From positions 1-36,132 of the IMG/VR virus record IMGVR_UViG_3300021964_000212: 36,132 nucleotides of DNA; one strand, given 5' to 3'. Positions 27,985 to 36,132 of this stretch are shown here, piece after piece. The first letter of the stretch is position 1. Each line of letters starts with the position of its first letter. The stretch is from a virus. Under the pieces are notes generated by a model. The model ran no database searches, was not told where the DNA came from, and saw only the letters and a list, made by a program, of their open reading frames with translations. A program made the translations under genes and the position numbers.

Positions 27985-29529
27985 TTAACCAACAGTTATT
28001 TCTGCAAATTGAAGAACTTCATTATATGATTCTTCATCGTTTAATAGTTTACCAGCCATATCTTTGGCATCTCTTGTATTTAACTGTTTAAAGAAATCTG
28101 TTAATAATTTAGCCTGATCTTTGTCAACCTTTATTCTTTTACCATTATCAAGTTTGGCTTGGCCTGGTCTTGCTGTGACTCTTGAACCAGATATTTTAAT
28201 TGATGATTCTTCAAGTTCTTTATTTGTAGATTCTGCAAATCCTAAAATACCTGCTTTATCAAACATTGCTGCTGCTGACATTGGGCTAGGTTTTGGATTT
28301 GAAAGTTGGTCACCTTTGGACCATGCATAAAGTGATTTAACATTACTAAATACACTAGCAAGTTTATTTTGCCACCACTCTTCTGGGTCAACACCACTCT
28401 TTAAATATTCTTGTATTTCTTCTGAAGCATAACAAATGAAATGTAGTTGTTTCATCATCATTGGAATTTCTTCTTGGGGACTCTCTAGAAGTTCTTCCTC
28501 TGTGCTGATTTTATCTAACATTTCTTTAAATGTCACTTTAATTTTTCTGCCACCAGACACACCGATTTCAACAGCTGAAGGTGATAGTTTGTCTTGTTTT
28601 ACTTTTGGAGCTTCATCTGGTTGAGCATCAAGAGTATCAGCTGAGTCTGTTTCAGTTTCTTCCTCAACTTTTTCCTCTTCGCCCATACAGTTTGAAGCAT
28701 ATAAACCTTCAAAAGTTGACTTTGAACAGCCATACTTTTCTTTGATTTTTTCATACATTTCGTGTTTGGAACAACCAGAAGCATGAAGTTTTATCATATC
28801 CTCAACACATGCTGATTCATTATAACCTTCTTCTTGTTCTGGAGCGTCATTAGGATCTTCATCACCCATGTTCTCAGGTTTCTTGTTTTTAAAACCAAGG
28901 ATTTCAGTAATGGATTGATATTCAACACTTTCAGATCTTTGAGCATTTCTTTCGGCTTCTTTAGCCTTTTGAATTGCCTCTTTAGCTTTTTCTAATCTTT
29001 CCTGAGCCTTTTTCAAGCGTTCTTTAGCTTTCATTTTCTTTTCTAGCTTATCTGCTTGTCTTTCAGCTCTATCTGCTTGACCAGAAGTTGTAAATCTGTC
29101 AATTGTTTGTCGTTTAATACCTCTACCAATTGCTTTTGCGGCACGACCTATAACTTCATCAATCTCTTCTTCTGTAAGATCTTCTAAATCATAATTGTCT
29201 AATGCTTCTGCAAGAGCGTTCAATTGCTCTTCAGACCAATCGTAGTCATCAGTAAGTTCTTCATCATCGACAACGATTGTATTACCTCTTTTAGGTAGAG
29301 TTTGAGAAACTTTCTTTTTGTAGGCTTGGTCGTATGCTTTTGCATCGTCACCTTTGGCATTATCTGCCGGGCGTTTCTTTGGCGTAAGACCATCGATGTC
29401 ACCTGTGAATTGATGATCTAAAGCAACAGGATGATCGATTTTCTCAATCTCATGTTGTCCTTTAAATCTCTTTTCTTCAGGTGCCTTAGGTTGGCCTACC
29501 TCGGAAAGAATGTCTTTAAATTGTTTCAT
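27985..29529 (-). CDS. Prohead core-associated protein (gp67/gp68 position, 514 aa)
   Basis: Lies between portal and protease, where T4 has the small core proteins gp67 and gp68. Starts MKQFKDILSEVGQPKAPEEK and DHPVALDHQFTGDI, features I associate with marine T4-like phage prohead proteins. A long Lys/Glu/Ala coiled coil (about 150-200, KAKERLKKAQERLEKAKEAI), a small domain with four Cys (about 235-285), an acidic linker and a C-terminal domain (KIKVTFKEMLDK...) follow. It is much larger than T4 gp67 or gp68. Role as internal core protein is inferred from position. Confidence 0.65.
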   Translation of the reverse strand: MKQFKDILSEVGQPKAPEEKRFKGQHEIEKIDHPVALDHQFTGDIDGLTPKKRPADNAKGDDAKAYDQAYKKKVSQTLPKRGNTIVVDDEELTDDYDWSEEQLNALAEALDNYDLEDLTEEEIDEVIGRAAKAIGRGIKRQTIDRFTTSGQADRAERQADKLEKKMKAKERLKKAQERLEKAKEAIQKAKEAERNAQRSESVEYQSITEILGFKNKKPENMGDEDPNDAPEQEEGYNESACVEDMIKLHASGCSKHEMYEKIKEKYGCSKSTFEGLYASNCMGEEEKVEEETETDSADTLDAQPDEAPKVKQDKLSPSAVEIGVSGGRKIKVTFKEMLDKISTEEELLESPQEEIPMMMKQLHFICYASEEIQEYLKSGVDPEEWWQNKLASVFSNVKSLYAWSKGDQLSNPKPSPMSAAAMFDKAGILGFAESTNKELEESSIKISGSRVTARPGQAKLDNGKRIKVDKDQAKLLTDFFKQLNTRDAKDMAGKLLNDEESYNEVLQFAEITVG

Positions 29530-29563
29530 ATTGAGTCCCTATTTAATTCTATTTAACTATTTA

Positions 29564-31099
29564 TTAAAAACCTTGATCTTCATCATCAAATGCACCAGCA
29601 GCTCTTTCTTGTTCAATTTCGTCTTCCATATCTTTTGCCTGGACATCAGTCATCTGTAAGACATTTTTAACAATCCACTGGTGAGAGAAATATTTGCCTG
29701 TATAATCTGCTACATCTCTCAATGTTGTTAATCTTTCTCTTAAAATCTCAGCTTCTTTCAATTCTTCAAAATAGTTATCCTTTACAAAATCATATCGTAT
29801 TTGATTTCTAATTTCGTTAAATTCTTCCGGTGTTAAAACTCCTTTTAATACCAATTGTTTTTCTAACATTATATTGAATAGCCAAGAAAACCTTGTTCTT
29901 ACTCTACGAATAAACTTACCAAATTTAAGTTCATCACGAGTAATCTCAGACGCACGACCAAAAGTCGCTTGTGTTTCTGGTTCCAATCTTGTTAGAGGTA
30001 CCTTCAACGCTTTATATAATTTACGTTGAAAATACTGAAGGTTCTCATCTGTACTCAAAGCCTGAGCAGCACCTCCAGCTAGTGTGTCAACCTCAGTTGA
30101 CCTTTCACCACCTCTACGTGGGAACCAAAAGTCCTCTGTCATTGTCAACATTTTACGAGCATCTGTTATTTCACCTGTTGACGAATTGTATTGTAACTTG
30201 TTTTTGTGTCTGGACATCATATCGCGAAGATATTGTTCAGCCTTATTTTTTGGCAAGTTACCTACATCAATATAGAATATTCGCCTTTCCGGTGCTCGAG
30301 TCAATGTATAAATGACCGTAGCGTCTTCAAGCATGCGAAGTTGATTCAGAGCTTTAATTGATGGATGTAAATGAGATAACACTAAACTGTTATTCTCATT
30401 CATTAATCCTGAAGTAACTCTAGCAATAGAATCCTTCGCAATTTTAAAGCCTGTAGTTCCACCAGGAACCGGTGAACCAACACCACCAGTGCTTGTATTC
30501 TGGAATCCCGTATCTGAATACATAAAGTATTCATTTTTTACTCTTTTTGTCGGAACGCCAGAGTGTTTATCTTTTCCTTTCTTGTCGACCTCTCGTATTA
30601 ATTTAATCTTTCGAGGATCAACATACCTTAATTCAATAATGCCTTTCTTGACATTTTCTTCATCAATGATGATATGATAATTTAATCTACCATCAACATA
30701 GAATTTTTGGAACATATCATAAGCATTATTTGTAAAATCTAATAATGATAATATGTTATCAAATTCATCAGTTATTTTAGTTTTTACCTTTTCGGGCAGT
30801 TGAGTTTCACCCAACGAAATTTCAACTACTGAGTCATTAGTATCAATACTAATTGCCTCATTTACGATGTCATCAACTGCCTGACTAATTTCAGGCTGCA
30901 TCGCCATGTGTCTATATTTTGTAATTAACTCAGATTCGGTTTTTGCCGAACCTTCCATATCCAAAATAGTATTATAAAAACCACCTAGCGCATTACCTAC
31001 TGTAATTGCACCATCATCATTTAAGGGCTCTGCAAATGAAACCGGTACGTTTTCGATTTCATCTCCGGCCCTCTTTATTTCAAAGCCAAAAATTTTCAA
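29564..31099 (-). CDS. 20: Portal vertex protein, T4 gp20-like
   Basis: A 511-aa portal protein. Typical blocks: ELITKYRHMAMQPEISQAVD, VDDIVNEAIS, LEDATVIYTLTRAPERRIFY, VGNLPKNKAEQYLRD, EDFWFPRR and LPLTRLEPE-like KVPLTRLEPETQ. It forms the dodecameric DNA entry port and starts head assembly. The start is TTG at 31099 behind AAAAAGGTGAT; no ATG fits better. Confidence 0.95.
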   Translation of the reverse strand: MKIFGFEIKRAGDEIENVPVSFAEPLNDDGAITVGNALGGFYNTILDMEGSAKTESELITKYRHMAMQPEISQAVDDIVNEAISIDTNDSVVEISLGETQLPEKVKTKITDEFDNILSLLDFTNNAYDMFQKFYVDGRLNYHIIIDEENVKKGIIELRYVDPRKIKLIREVDKKGKDKHSGVPTKRVKNEYFMYSDTGFQNTSTGGVGSPVPGGTTGFKIAKDSIARVTSGLMNENNSLVLSHLHPSIKALNQLRMLEDATVIYTLTRAPERRIFYIDVGNLPKNKAEQYLRDMMSRHKNKLQYNSSTGEITDARKMLTMTEDFWFPRRGGERSTEVDTLAGGAAQALSTDENLQYFQRKLYKALKVPLTRLEPETQATFGRASEITRDELKFGKFIRRVRTRFSWLFNIMLEKQLVLKGVLTPEEFNEIRNQIRYDFVKDNYFEELKEAEILRERLTTLRDVADYTGKYFSHQWIVKNVLQMTDVQAKDMEDEIEQERAAGAFDDEDQGF

Positions 31100-31116
31100 A
31101 ATATCACCTTTTTAAA

Positions 31117-31650
31117 TTATGTAGTTGGAATTCCAGTGCTGCCTTCAACTCTCCAGAAGTCGTATGCAAATGTCACACCGAATTCCTCTATAGCATCAAC
31201 ATTTGACCAGTCCATATCAATTTGGTCAAGAGTTATTGGATACATGCCTTCAAATACATATGATCTGATTGCATCACCATCTTTGCTATATTGTGTAATT
31301 ACGGCATTGGATTTATAATCCTGAGGTAATGATCGAACATTACTATCGTGAGTATTGATAGCGTTCATCCATGCCTCCATGCCGTTTCTTACAATAAAAT
31401 CCTCATCATTAATTACTGTAACTGTCCAGTCATCAAATGTTCTGTCTCCAGCATATTTGATATTACGACCGAAATAAGGTACCTCAAAAGACCCTATGTT
31501 AGAAGCTGGAATACCAGCTGTTCTTACCATAAATGGGACTTTAAAATCTGCCTCAGGAGCTACAGGATTGAGTATTTGCACTTGGAAAAGGGAAGACCGA
31601 GCACCACCACCTACTAATTGTGATTTAAACTCGTTAATATTAAATGCCAT
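31117..31650 (-). CDS. 19: Tail tube protein, T4 gp19-like
   Basis: A 177-aa protein of normal gp19 length. MAFNINEFKSQLVGGGARSS, FMVRTAGIPASNIG, VPYFGRNIKYAGDRTFDDW and a C-terminal AYDFWRVEG are gp19 landmarks. It builds the inner tube of the contractile tail. TTAGGAGAAACGAGA precedes the ATG. Confidence 0.95.
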   Translation of the reverse strand: MAFNINEFKSQLVGGGARSSLFQVQILNPVAPEADFKVPFMVRTAGIPASNIGSFEVPYFGRNIKYAGDRTFDDWTVTVINDEDFIVRNGMEAWMNAINTHDSNVRSLPQDYKSNAVITQYSKDGDAIRSYVFEGMYPITLDQIDMDWSNVDAIEEFGVTFAYDFWRVEGSTGIPTT

Positions 31651-31688
31651 TCTCGTTTCTCCTAATTATCTTTTAATTATTTATTCTA

Positions 31689-33602
31689 TTAAATAGAACC
31701 CACGATTTCTTCAAATTCAATACCACTTCTTGTTGCAACAAATGTAAGTTCGATTACATTAATAGAACGAGCTGGTTTAATGAAGATATTGGCTCTAAAT
31801 TTACCCTGATCCACCACAGCTGGTGTGTTTACTGTGCTATCAGAAATTACTCTGAAATCAACAATGCCTCTTCTTCCTTGAATGTCTCTCAAGAATGGTT
31901 CAACAATATTTTTGAACTGTGTTTGTGAGAATTCATCATTCAATTCAAATAAGAATGATTCAGCTGTATTAGCAATTACTTTTTCAACAGCAATGAATAG
32001 TCTTCTTACATTCAATGAACCAAATGCACTTGGTAAACCTAAACCAGTTTTATCACCGAATAGAACAATACCTTGTCCCACTTGACTCATTACTGGGTTT
32101 ACCTCTGCACTGTAAAGTTGGTCTCTCTGTGCTTTATTTGGGTTGAAAGCAAGTTTAACTACATTTTTAATTACACCTTTACGGAAACCGGCAGGGGATT
32201 CATAAGGTTCAACACGAGAAGCAAGACCAGCCATGTCACCATTTAATGGGACATATCTGTATACATCATTGTACTTGTCGTATCTATATTTGTAACCAGA
32301 ATCCATAAACCAGTATGAACTGTTCTGAAGTGCGTTTCTATATGCAATTACGTTTGTAAGTTTAGCATTTGTTTTGTTTTCATCAACAACTGCTTCCTTA
32401 GATGGTGAAATAAATGCAACAGCATCTTTTCTGGAATCTGTGACATTAGAAATAATGTAATTTGCAAGATTACCAGCATTATCACCTTTACCTTGGAGAA
32501 CAAATGAAACATCAATTTCGTTTGAATTTGCAAAAAGATCATACCCTTCAGCAAGAGCACCTAGACCAGTTGCACTTTCAGAAGTACCATCTGTACCATT
32601 TGCAAGACTTTCATACGCAATTGTTTTTGATTCAAAGTGTGCAGTATTTGCAACTTGAACAAAATTTGATCTTTGGTCAATAACATCTACGTAGTAGTTT
32701 GTTGTACCATCAGATAATCTTGCTCCGGCAGTTGTAGAGACATCTGAGAAGAGCTCTATAATACCATTTGTTTCACCTGTAATTGAACCATCTGTATCAA
32801 CGACTGCAATATGATAGTTATCAGTTTGAGGTGCTTTACCAAATACGCCTGAATGTTTCCATTTTCTTTCAAGTGAAAGTTTACTTAAATCTGTTTCAGT
32901 CAATAAGTAATTTGAAGCAAATGTGAAAGCATATTCATATGATGTAATCAATGAAGTGTTTGATGTCGGATCGCCGGCACTATCTAGTGAGCTTTCAGTA
33001 ATAGCAGATAAAGAAAGTTCTTGATAACCGACAGAGTCGTTACCAATTCTAATTATATCACCTACGTTAATATCGGCAACTGTTAATCTGTCATTAGGAA
33101 CAACTTCAAATGAAGTAGTGTTACTATTGAAAGATATTGTTTGTGAAATTTGTGTGTTTCCAGTTATTCTTGAAGCAGTAATGTCAGAAACTTCAATCAG
33201 TACATCTGAGAAATCCTCAGATTTGACATACGCAACATCAATGGAATTACCTAATGCGCCTGGATACAATGCATCAAAACCACCGAAAGTGTGGAGTTGT
33301 GTGTTTGCATTTGAAGTATCAGAAGCAGAAGCTGTAACTGCGCCATTATCAACACGAGCTACATATAATGCATTTGCATACGAAAGGTAATCTGCTGCAA
33401 CGAAAAATGTTTCATAGTTATCATTGGTTGGTTCACCAAAACGACTTACTAATTCATTCTCCGAAGAAACAAGGATTGCTTCGCCTACAGGACCCCATCT
33501 AAATACACCTGCAATAGCGGCAGGTGGTGTTGCGATGGCCGGTACCGCTGTTGATGCGTCCACTTCACGAATTATTACGGAAGGACTTACGGAAAAAGCC
33601 AT
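31689..33602 (-). CDS. 18: Tail sheath protein, T4 gp18-like
   Basis: A 637-aa sheath protein. It starts MAFSVSPSVIIREVDAST and AGVFRWGPVGEA, has variable beta domains in the middle, and ends with the conserved C-terminal part (NVRRLFIAVEKVIANTAESF, FLRDIQGRRGIVDFRV, INVIELTFVATRSG). It forms the contractile sheath. AAAGGAGAAATAAT precedes the ATG and a late promoter lies 60 nt upstream. Confidence 0.96.
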   Translation of the reverse strand: MAFSVSPSVIIREVDASTAVPAIATPPAAIAGVFRWGPVGEAILVSSENELVSRFGEPTNDNYETFFVAADYLSYANALYVARVDNGAVTASASDTSNANTQLHTFGGFDALYPGALGNSIDVAYVKSEDFSDVLIEVSDITASRITGNTQISQTISFNSNTTSFEVVPNDRLTVADINVGDIIRIGNDSVGYQELSLSAITESSLDSAGDPTSNTSLITSYEYAFTFASNYLLTETDLSKLSLERKWKHSGVFGKAPQTDNYHIAVVDTDGSITGETNGIIELFSDVSTTAGARLSDGTTNYYVDVIDQRSNFVQVANTAHFESKTIAYESLANGTDGTSESATGLGALAEGYDLFANSNEIDVSFVLQGKGDNAGNLANYIISNVTDSRKDAVAFISPSKEAVVDENKTNAKLTNVIAYRNALQNSSYWFMDSGYKYRYDKYNDVYRYVPLNGDMAGLASRVEPYESPAGFRKGVIKNVVKLAFNPNKAQRDQLYSAEVNPVMSQVGQGIVLFGDKTGLGLPSAFGSLNVRRLFIAVEKVIANTAESFLFELNDEFSQTQFKNIVEPFLRDIQGRRGIVDFRVISDSTVNTPAVVDQGKFRANIFIKPARSINVIELTFVATRSGIEFEEIVGSI

Positions 33603-33661
33603 ATTATTTCTCCTTTAATATTATCTATTTAAAACCTATTTTAATAATCAGTTATCACCTT

Positions 33662-33669
33662 TATTTATA
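33662..33669 (-). promoter_or_regulatory. T4-type late promoter for gp18
   Basis: Minus strand TATAAATA in the gap between gp17 and gp18, 60 nt upstream of the gp18 start. Confidence 0.75.
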
Positions 33670-33680
33670 AAAAATAAAGT

Positions 33681-35291
33681 TTATACCTCAAATGAACGAT
33701 TGGATACATCTACCCAACCGTGTTCATCTCCTATTGGTTCACCTGTATCAATAAATCCAAAGGGAAGTAATTCTTCATTTAGCTGTTCCTCGGTCTTTTC
33801 TCTTAATTGTGCCAAGGTGTTTATATCTGTCAGTTCTCTAAAAAATCTGTCATCAGTTAGCCATGCAAAGATGACTAGGTTCATGACAAGGTCGTCGTGA
33901 AAACCGGGTTCAGCTTCGTAAGAATATCCTTTCTTTGAAAAGCGTGATAACTCCTGTATTGTGTTATAATCTACTAAAATGAGTTGATTTTGTTCAACTA
34001 ACATTTTAAGTATCGAACAACCTTTTTGTTTAACACTTTTTGTTGTTCTTATTCCATTATCTGTACCTCTTCCAAATCCACCTGATATTCTTTTGCCCTG
34101 TCTACCAGCGCGTTCGGTGAATAGAAGATTTTCATAGCCGTAGTCCATTAAGAGTACATCTGAAACTTGTTCGCCAATGTCGTTAGTTTCAACTAATATA
34201 GCACCCTCATTATACATGAGCCCTATTCTATATATAATAGAGGCAAAATCAACCGGACTAATATAGTTATCTCTATATGTACAAACCTGCTTATAAGGCA
34301 TTTCGGTCACATCAAATACCGTAAATGTTGAGTAGTCAAGGCCTTTTCCTCTAGATACATCAACAGTTATCACATATGCATGACCTTCCACTGGAGCTTC
34401 ATATTGGTAAATGTTTTCACTTTCTACCAGTGGTTTGGAATGTAGAAGCTGTTTCAATTTGGCACCACTAATCAGCGTACCAGAGCTTCCAATAAATTCA
34501 CAGCAGTATTCTTGGTTAAACTTTTCTTCATCATGGTCAAGTGCCTCGATTGTTTCCTTACGCCATTTTTCATCACGTCCTGGAACATCATACCACATCA
34601 CCTTTACATATTCATAACCATTAGTCTTTTCTTCAGCACCTTTACATGTTTTCCAAAAGTGGTTTAACCCATTAGGAGTAGAAGTCATTAATAGCTTTGT
34701 AGTTTCACCAGATGAGATTGTCGGATATACCGAAGCAAAAAACTCATCAAAGCCTTCAATAAATGCCACCTCGTCAAGATAGAGGAAACTGATAGATTTA
34801 CCTCTAATTGCTGATGATGTGGTCGTACCAGCATATATTTTGCAACCATTCTCTAAGGTAATATTACCTTTATTCCATTCTTCTACACCTTGTTGCATCC
34901 ATTTAGGCAAAGCTTCATAAGCAAGTTGAACTCTTGAAAGAACTTCTCTTGCAGCATCACCTTTATTAGCAAGAATAGCAACTGTTTTGTGTTCATTAAA
35001 TAAAATATAATGTAAAATAACTCCAACAGCTGTTGTAGTTTTTCCACTCTGTCTTGCTGTCAATACAGCAACACGTCTATTGTTTGTAATCTTTTCTGTA
35101 ATATCTTTTTGATAATCATACATTTTAAGAGGCACTAGACCTTTATCAACATGTACGATTTTAATATAATTTTCTGCAAAGTATATTGGGTCCTTAGAAC
35201 ACTTTACAAATTCCTTTAAAAGCTCAGGCGTAAATTCAATTTCTTCGCCAGCCTTTTTAAGGTAGGTATTACCTAAGTAACCTTTATCCAT
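33681..35291 (-). CDS. 17: Terminase large subunit, T4 gp17-like
   Basis: Start at ATG 35291 behind GGAGAAG; a GTG at 35300 would add three residues (536 or 539 aa). N-terminal ATPase: Walker A ARQSGKTT (about 79-86), Walker B FLYLDE (about 169-174) and the coupling motif LMTSTPNG. C-terminal RNase H-type nuclease: VITVDVSRGKGLDYSTF with the first catalytic Asp, LVETNDIGEQ and FHDDLVMN. It packages and cuts concatemeric DNA. It overlaps gp16 by 8 bp. Confidence 0.97.
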   Translation of the reverse strand: MDKGYLGNTYLKKAGEEIEFTPELLKEFVKCSKDPIYFAENYIKIVHVDKGLVPLKMYDYQKDITEKITNNRRVAVLTARQSGKTTTAVGVILHYILFNEHKTVAILANKGDAAREVLSRVQLAYEALPKWMQQGVEEWNKGNITLENGCKIYAGTTTSSAIRGKSISFLYLDEVAFIEGFDEFFASVYPTISSGETTKLLMTSTPNGLNHFWKTCKGAEEKTNGYEYVKVMWYDVPGRDEKWRKETIEALDHDEEKFNQEYCCEFIGSSGTLISGAKLKQLLHSKPLVESENIYQYEAPVEGHAYVITVDVSRGKGLDYSTFTVFDVTEMPYKQVCTYRDNYISPVDFASIIYRIGLMYNEGAILVETNDIGEQVSDVLLMDYGYENLLFTERAGRQGKRISGGFGRGTDNGIRTTKSVKQKGCSILKMLVEQNQLILVDYNTIQELSRFSKKGYSYEAEPGFHDDLVMNLVIFAWLTDDRFFRELTDINTLAQLREKTEEQLNEELLPFGFIDTGEPIGDEHGWVDVSNRSFEV

Positions 35292-35790
35292 CTTCTCCAC
35301 TATCCTTAATCATTTTGAGTAGGTCTGCAGTGGATACAATAAGGTTATTATTTGTGACTTGTGTAGAAGGTGCTTGTTCTTCTTTTGCATATCTTTTCTT
35401 TGTTGACATTTCAACATAATCTTTGTTTGCGTCTAGTAGAGTTTTCATTAAAGTAGATACAACTTCAAATGCTCTTGGTGATTCTGATTGTTTTGCAATT
35501 TCAACCATTTCTTTAACTGCACTATCACCTAAACCAATAATATTCTCAATATTGGCTTTTGCTAATTCAATGTCTTTTAAATTTTCTTGAGCAAGTTCGT
35601 CTGCTGGAACTAATTCGCCAGCTTGTTTCTCTACTGGTAAATTTGTGACTTCGTCATTTGTTGAAAATGCATTCGCCGGCAAATTGGGTAATTTATCCGG
35701 ATTGAGTTCATCTAAAATTTCTTGTTTTTCTTCCTCTGCTTCTTCCAAAGGTCTCATATTTAAATGTTGTGCAATTTTATCATCACTCAT
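35284..35790 (-). CDS. 16: Terminase small subunit, T4 gp16-like
   Basis: A 168-aa protein directly before gp17, of usual gp16 length. An acidic N-terminus (EEAEEEKQEILDELNPDKLP) is followed by two central helices (ENIIGLGDSAVKEMVEIAKQ, VVSTLMKTLLDANKDYVEM) that form the oligomeric coiled-coil core, then a polar tail. It recognises DNA and regulates the gp17 motor. Two bases separate it from the upstream stop; no clear Shine-Dalgarno, so coupling is likely. Confidence 0.9.
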   Translation of the reverse strand: MSDDKIAQHLNMRPLEEAEEEKQEILDELNPDKLPNLPANAFSTNDEVTNLPVEKQAGELVPADELAQENLKDIELAKANIENIIGLGDSAVKEMVEIAKQSESPRAFEVVSTLMKTLLDANKDYVEMSTKKRYAKEEQAPSTQVTNNNLIVSTADLLKMIKDSGEDG

Positions 35791-35792
35791 AA

Positions 35793-36132
35793 TTAGTACT
35801 CATATTTCTTTTCTTGGTCACAAACTCTCTGCCTCAAACCACTACTACTAAAACGATGGTCTCGCTTATTAAAGTAAAGGTCTATGTCTCGTTTACGGCA
35901 TATGTCTTTACCAGTAAAATCTTTATCGCGATATTCCTCTCCTAATATTCGTACATGGATTGTGTACATTTCAAGAATATCTTCTAGATCTCTTTCAGTT
36001 GAATAAGGGATAATTTCATCAACATAGCTTACTGCTTTAAGTTGAGTATATCTCTCAACCACAGTTTGGACAGGCGCATTTTTCTCTGGTCTGTCAGAAC
36101 TTGGATCTTGTTGTAATCCACATATTAAATAA
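35793..36132 (-). CDS. Cytidylyltransferase (glycerol-3-phosphate cytidylyltransferase-like), partial
   Basis: The frame stays open to the window edge, so the N-terminus lies outside. The visible 112 residues read LICGLQQDPSSDRPEKN, PVQTVVERYTQLKAV, YVDEIIPYSTERDLEDIL, then GEEYRDKDFTGKDI and FSSSGLRQRV. This is the second half of a TagD/GCT-type nucleotidyltransferase (the HxGH half is missing here). The SSSGLR segment corresponds to the usual STS-x-R nucleotide-binding motif. Such genes occur in cyanophages near the terminase genes. Substrate in the phage cycle is unknown. Confidence 0.88.
   Translation of the reverse strand, partial: YLICGLQQDPSSDRPEKNAPVQTVVERYTQLKAVSYVDEIIPYSTERDLEDILEMYTIHVRILGEEYRDKDFTGKDICRKRDIDLYFNKRDHRFSSSGLRQRVCDQEKKYEY

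Noticed and set aside
1-36132. CRISPR array, insertion sequence, integrase or attachment site
   Set aside because: No regularly spaced repeats, transposase or integrase motifs, or terminal inverted repeats were seen. The only tandem repeat of note is the riboswitch pair.

Overview
The window is part of the genome of an AT-rich, T4-like contractile-tailed phage. The right third carries a syntenic T4 head/tail module on the minus strand (gp16, gp17, gp18, gp19, gp20, a core protein, gp21, gp22, gp23). The left part carries genes typical of marine T4-like phages (PhoH, PD-(D/E)XK nuclease, DUF932 protein, HAD phosphatase, many tiny ORFs). Very low GC, a cyanophage-like core without photosystem genes, and a curli-related cluster point to a pelagimyophage (SAR11 phage, HTVC008M-like). 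This host assignment is an inference; nothing in the window proves it.

Layout. 1-9.9 kb, plus strand: metabolic and takeover genes in short operons. Most operons start with a nearly identical sigma70-type promoter (AACGTGTTGACA, 17 bp, TATAAT). The block ends with five tiny membrane or membrane-associated proteins and a strong terminator. 9.95-18.9 kb, minus strand: one long late operon. It starts at a T4-type late promoter (TATAAATA) and runs through two small membrane/coiled-coil proteins, CsgF-like, CsgG-like, curlin-like, FecR-like and curlin-like proteins, HemE (uroporphyrinogen decarboxylase), a CHASE2-adenylate cyclase and an exported protein. Beyond them lie two small genes, the last preceded by two tandem RNA elements that match the glutamine (glnA-type) riboswitch. 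19-24.7 kb, plus strand: small operons with the same early promoter, including a glycosylase-like protein, a GIY-YIG protein and a TET-associated-type glycosyltransferase. They are followed by about 760 nt of structured, relatively GC-rich, apparently noncoding RNA that runs directly into a tRNA-Glu gene. 24.8-36.1 kb, minus strand: the virion module, cut at the window end inside a cytidylyltransferase gene.

How the parts fit. Early operons would act on host physiology: alarmone hydrolysis, DNA modification, nucleases. The late curli operon would build or mimic a CsgG-type outer-membrane export channel with amyloid-like substrates at the time virions are made. HemE and the membrane cyclase in the same operon add tetrapyrrole and cAMP functions whose purpose is unknown. 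The strongest candidates for something little described are the large structured RNA next to tRNA-Glu, the tandem glutamine riboswitch in front of a 54-aa basic protein, and the combination of curli, hemE and cyclase in one late operon.
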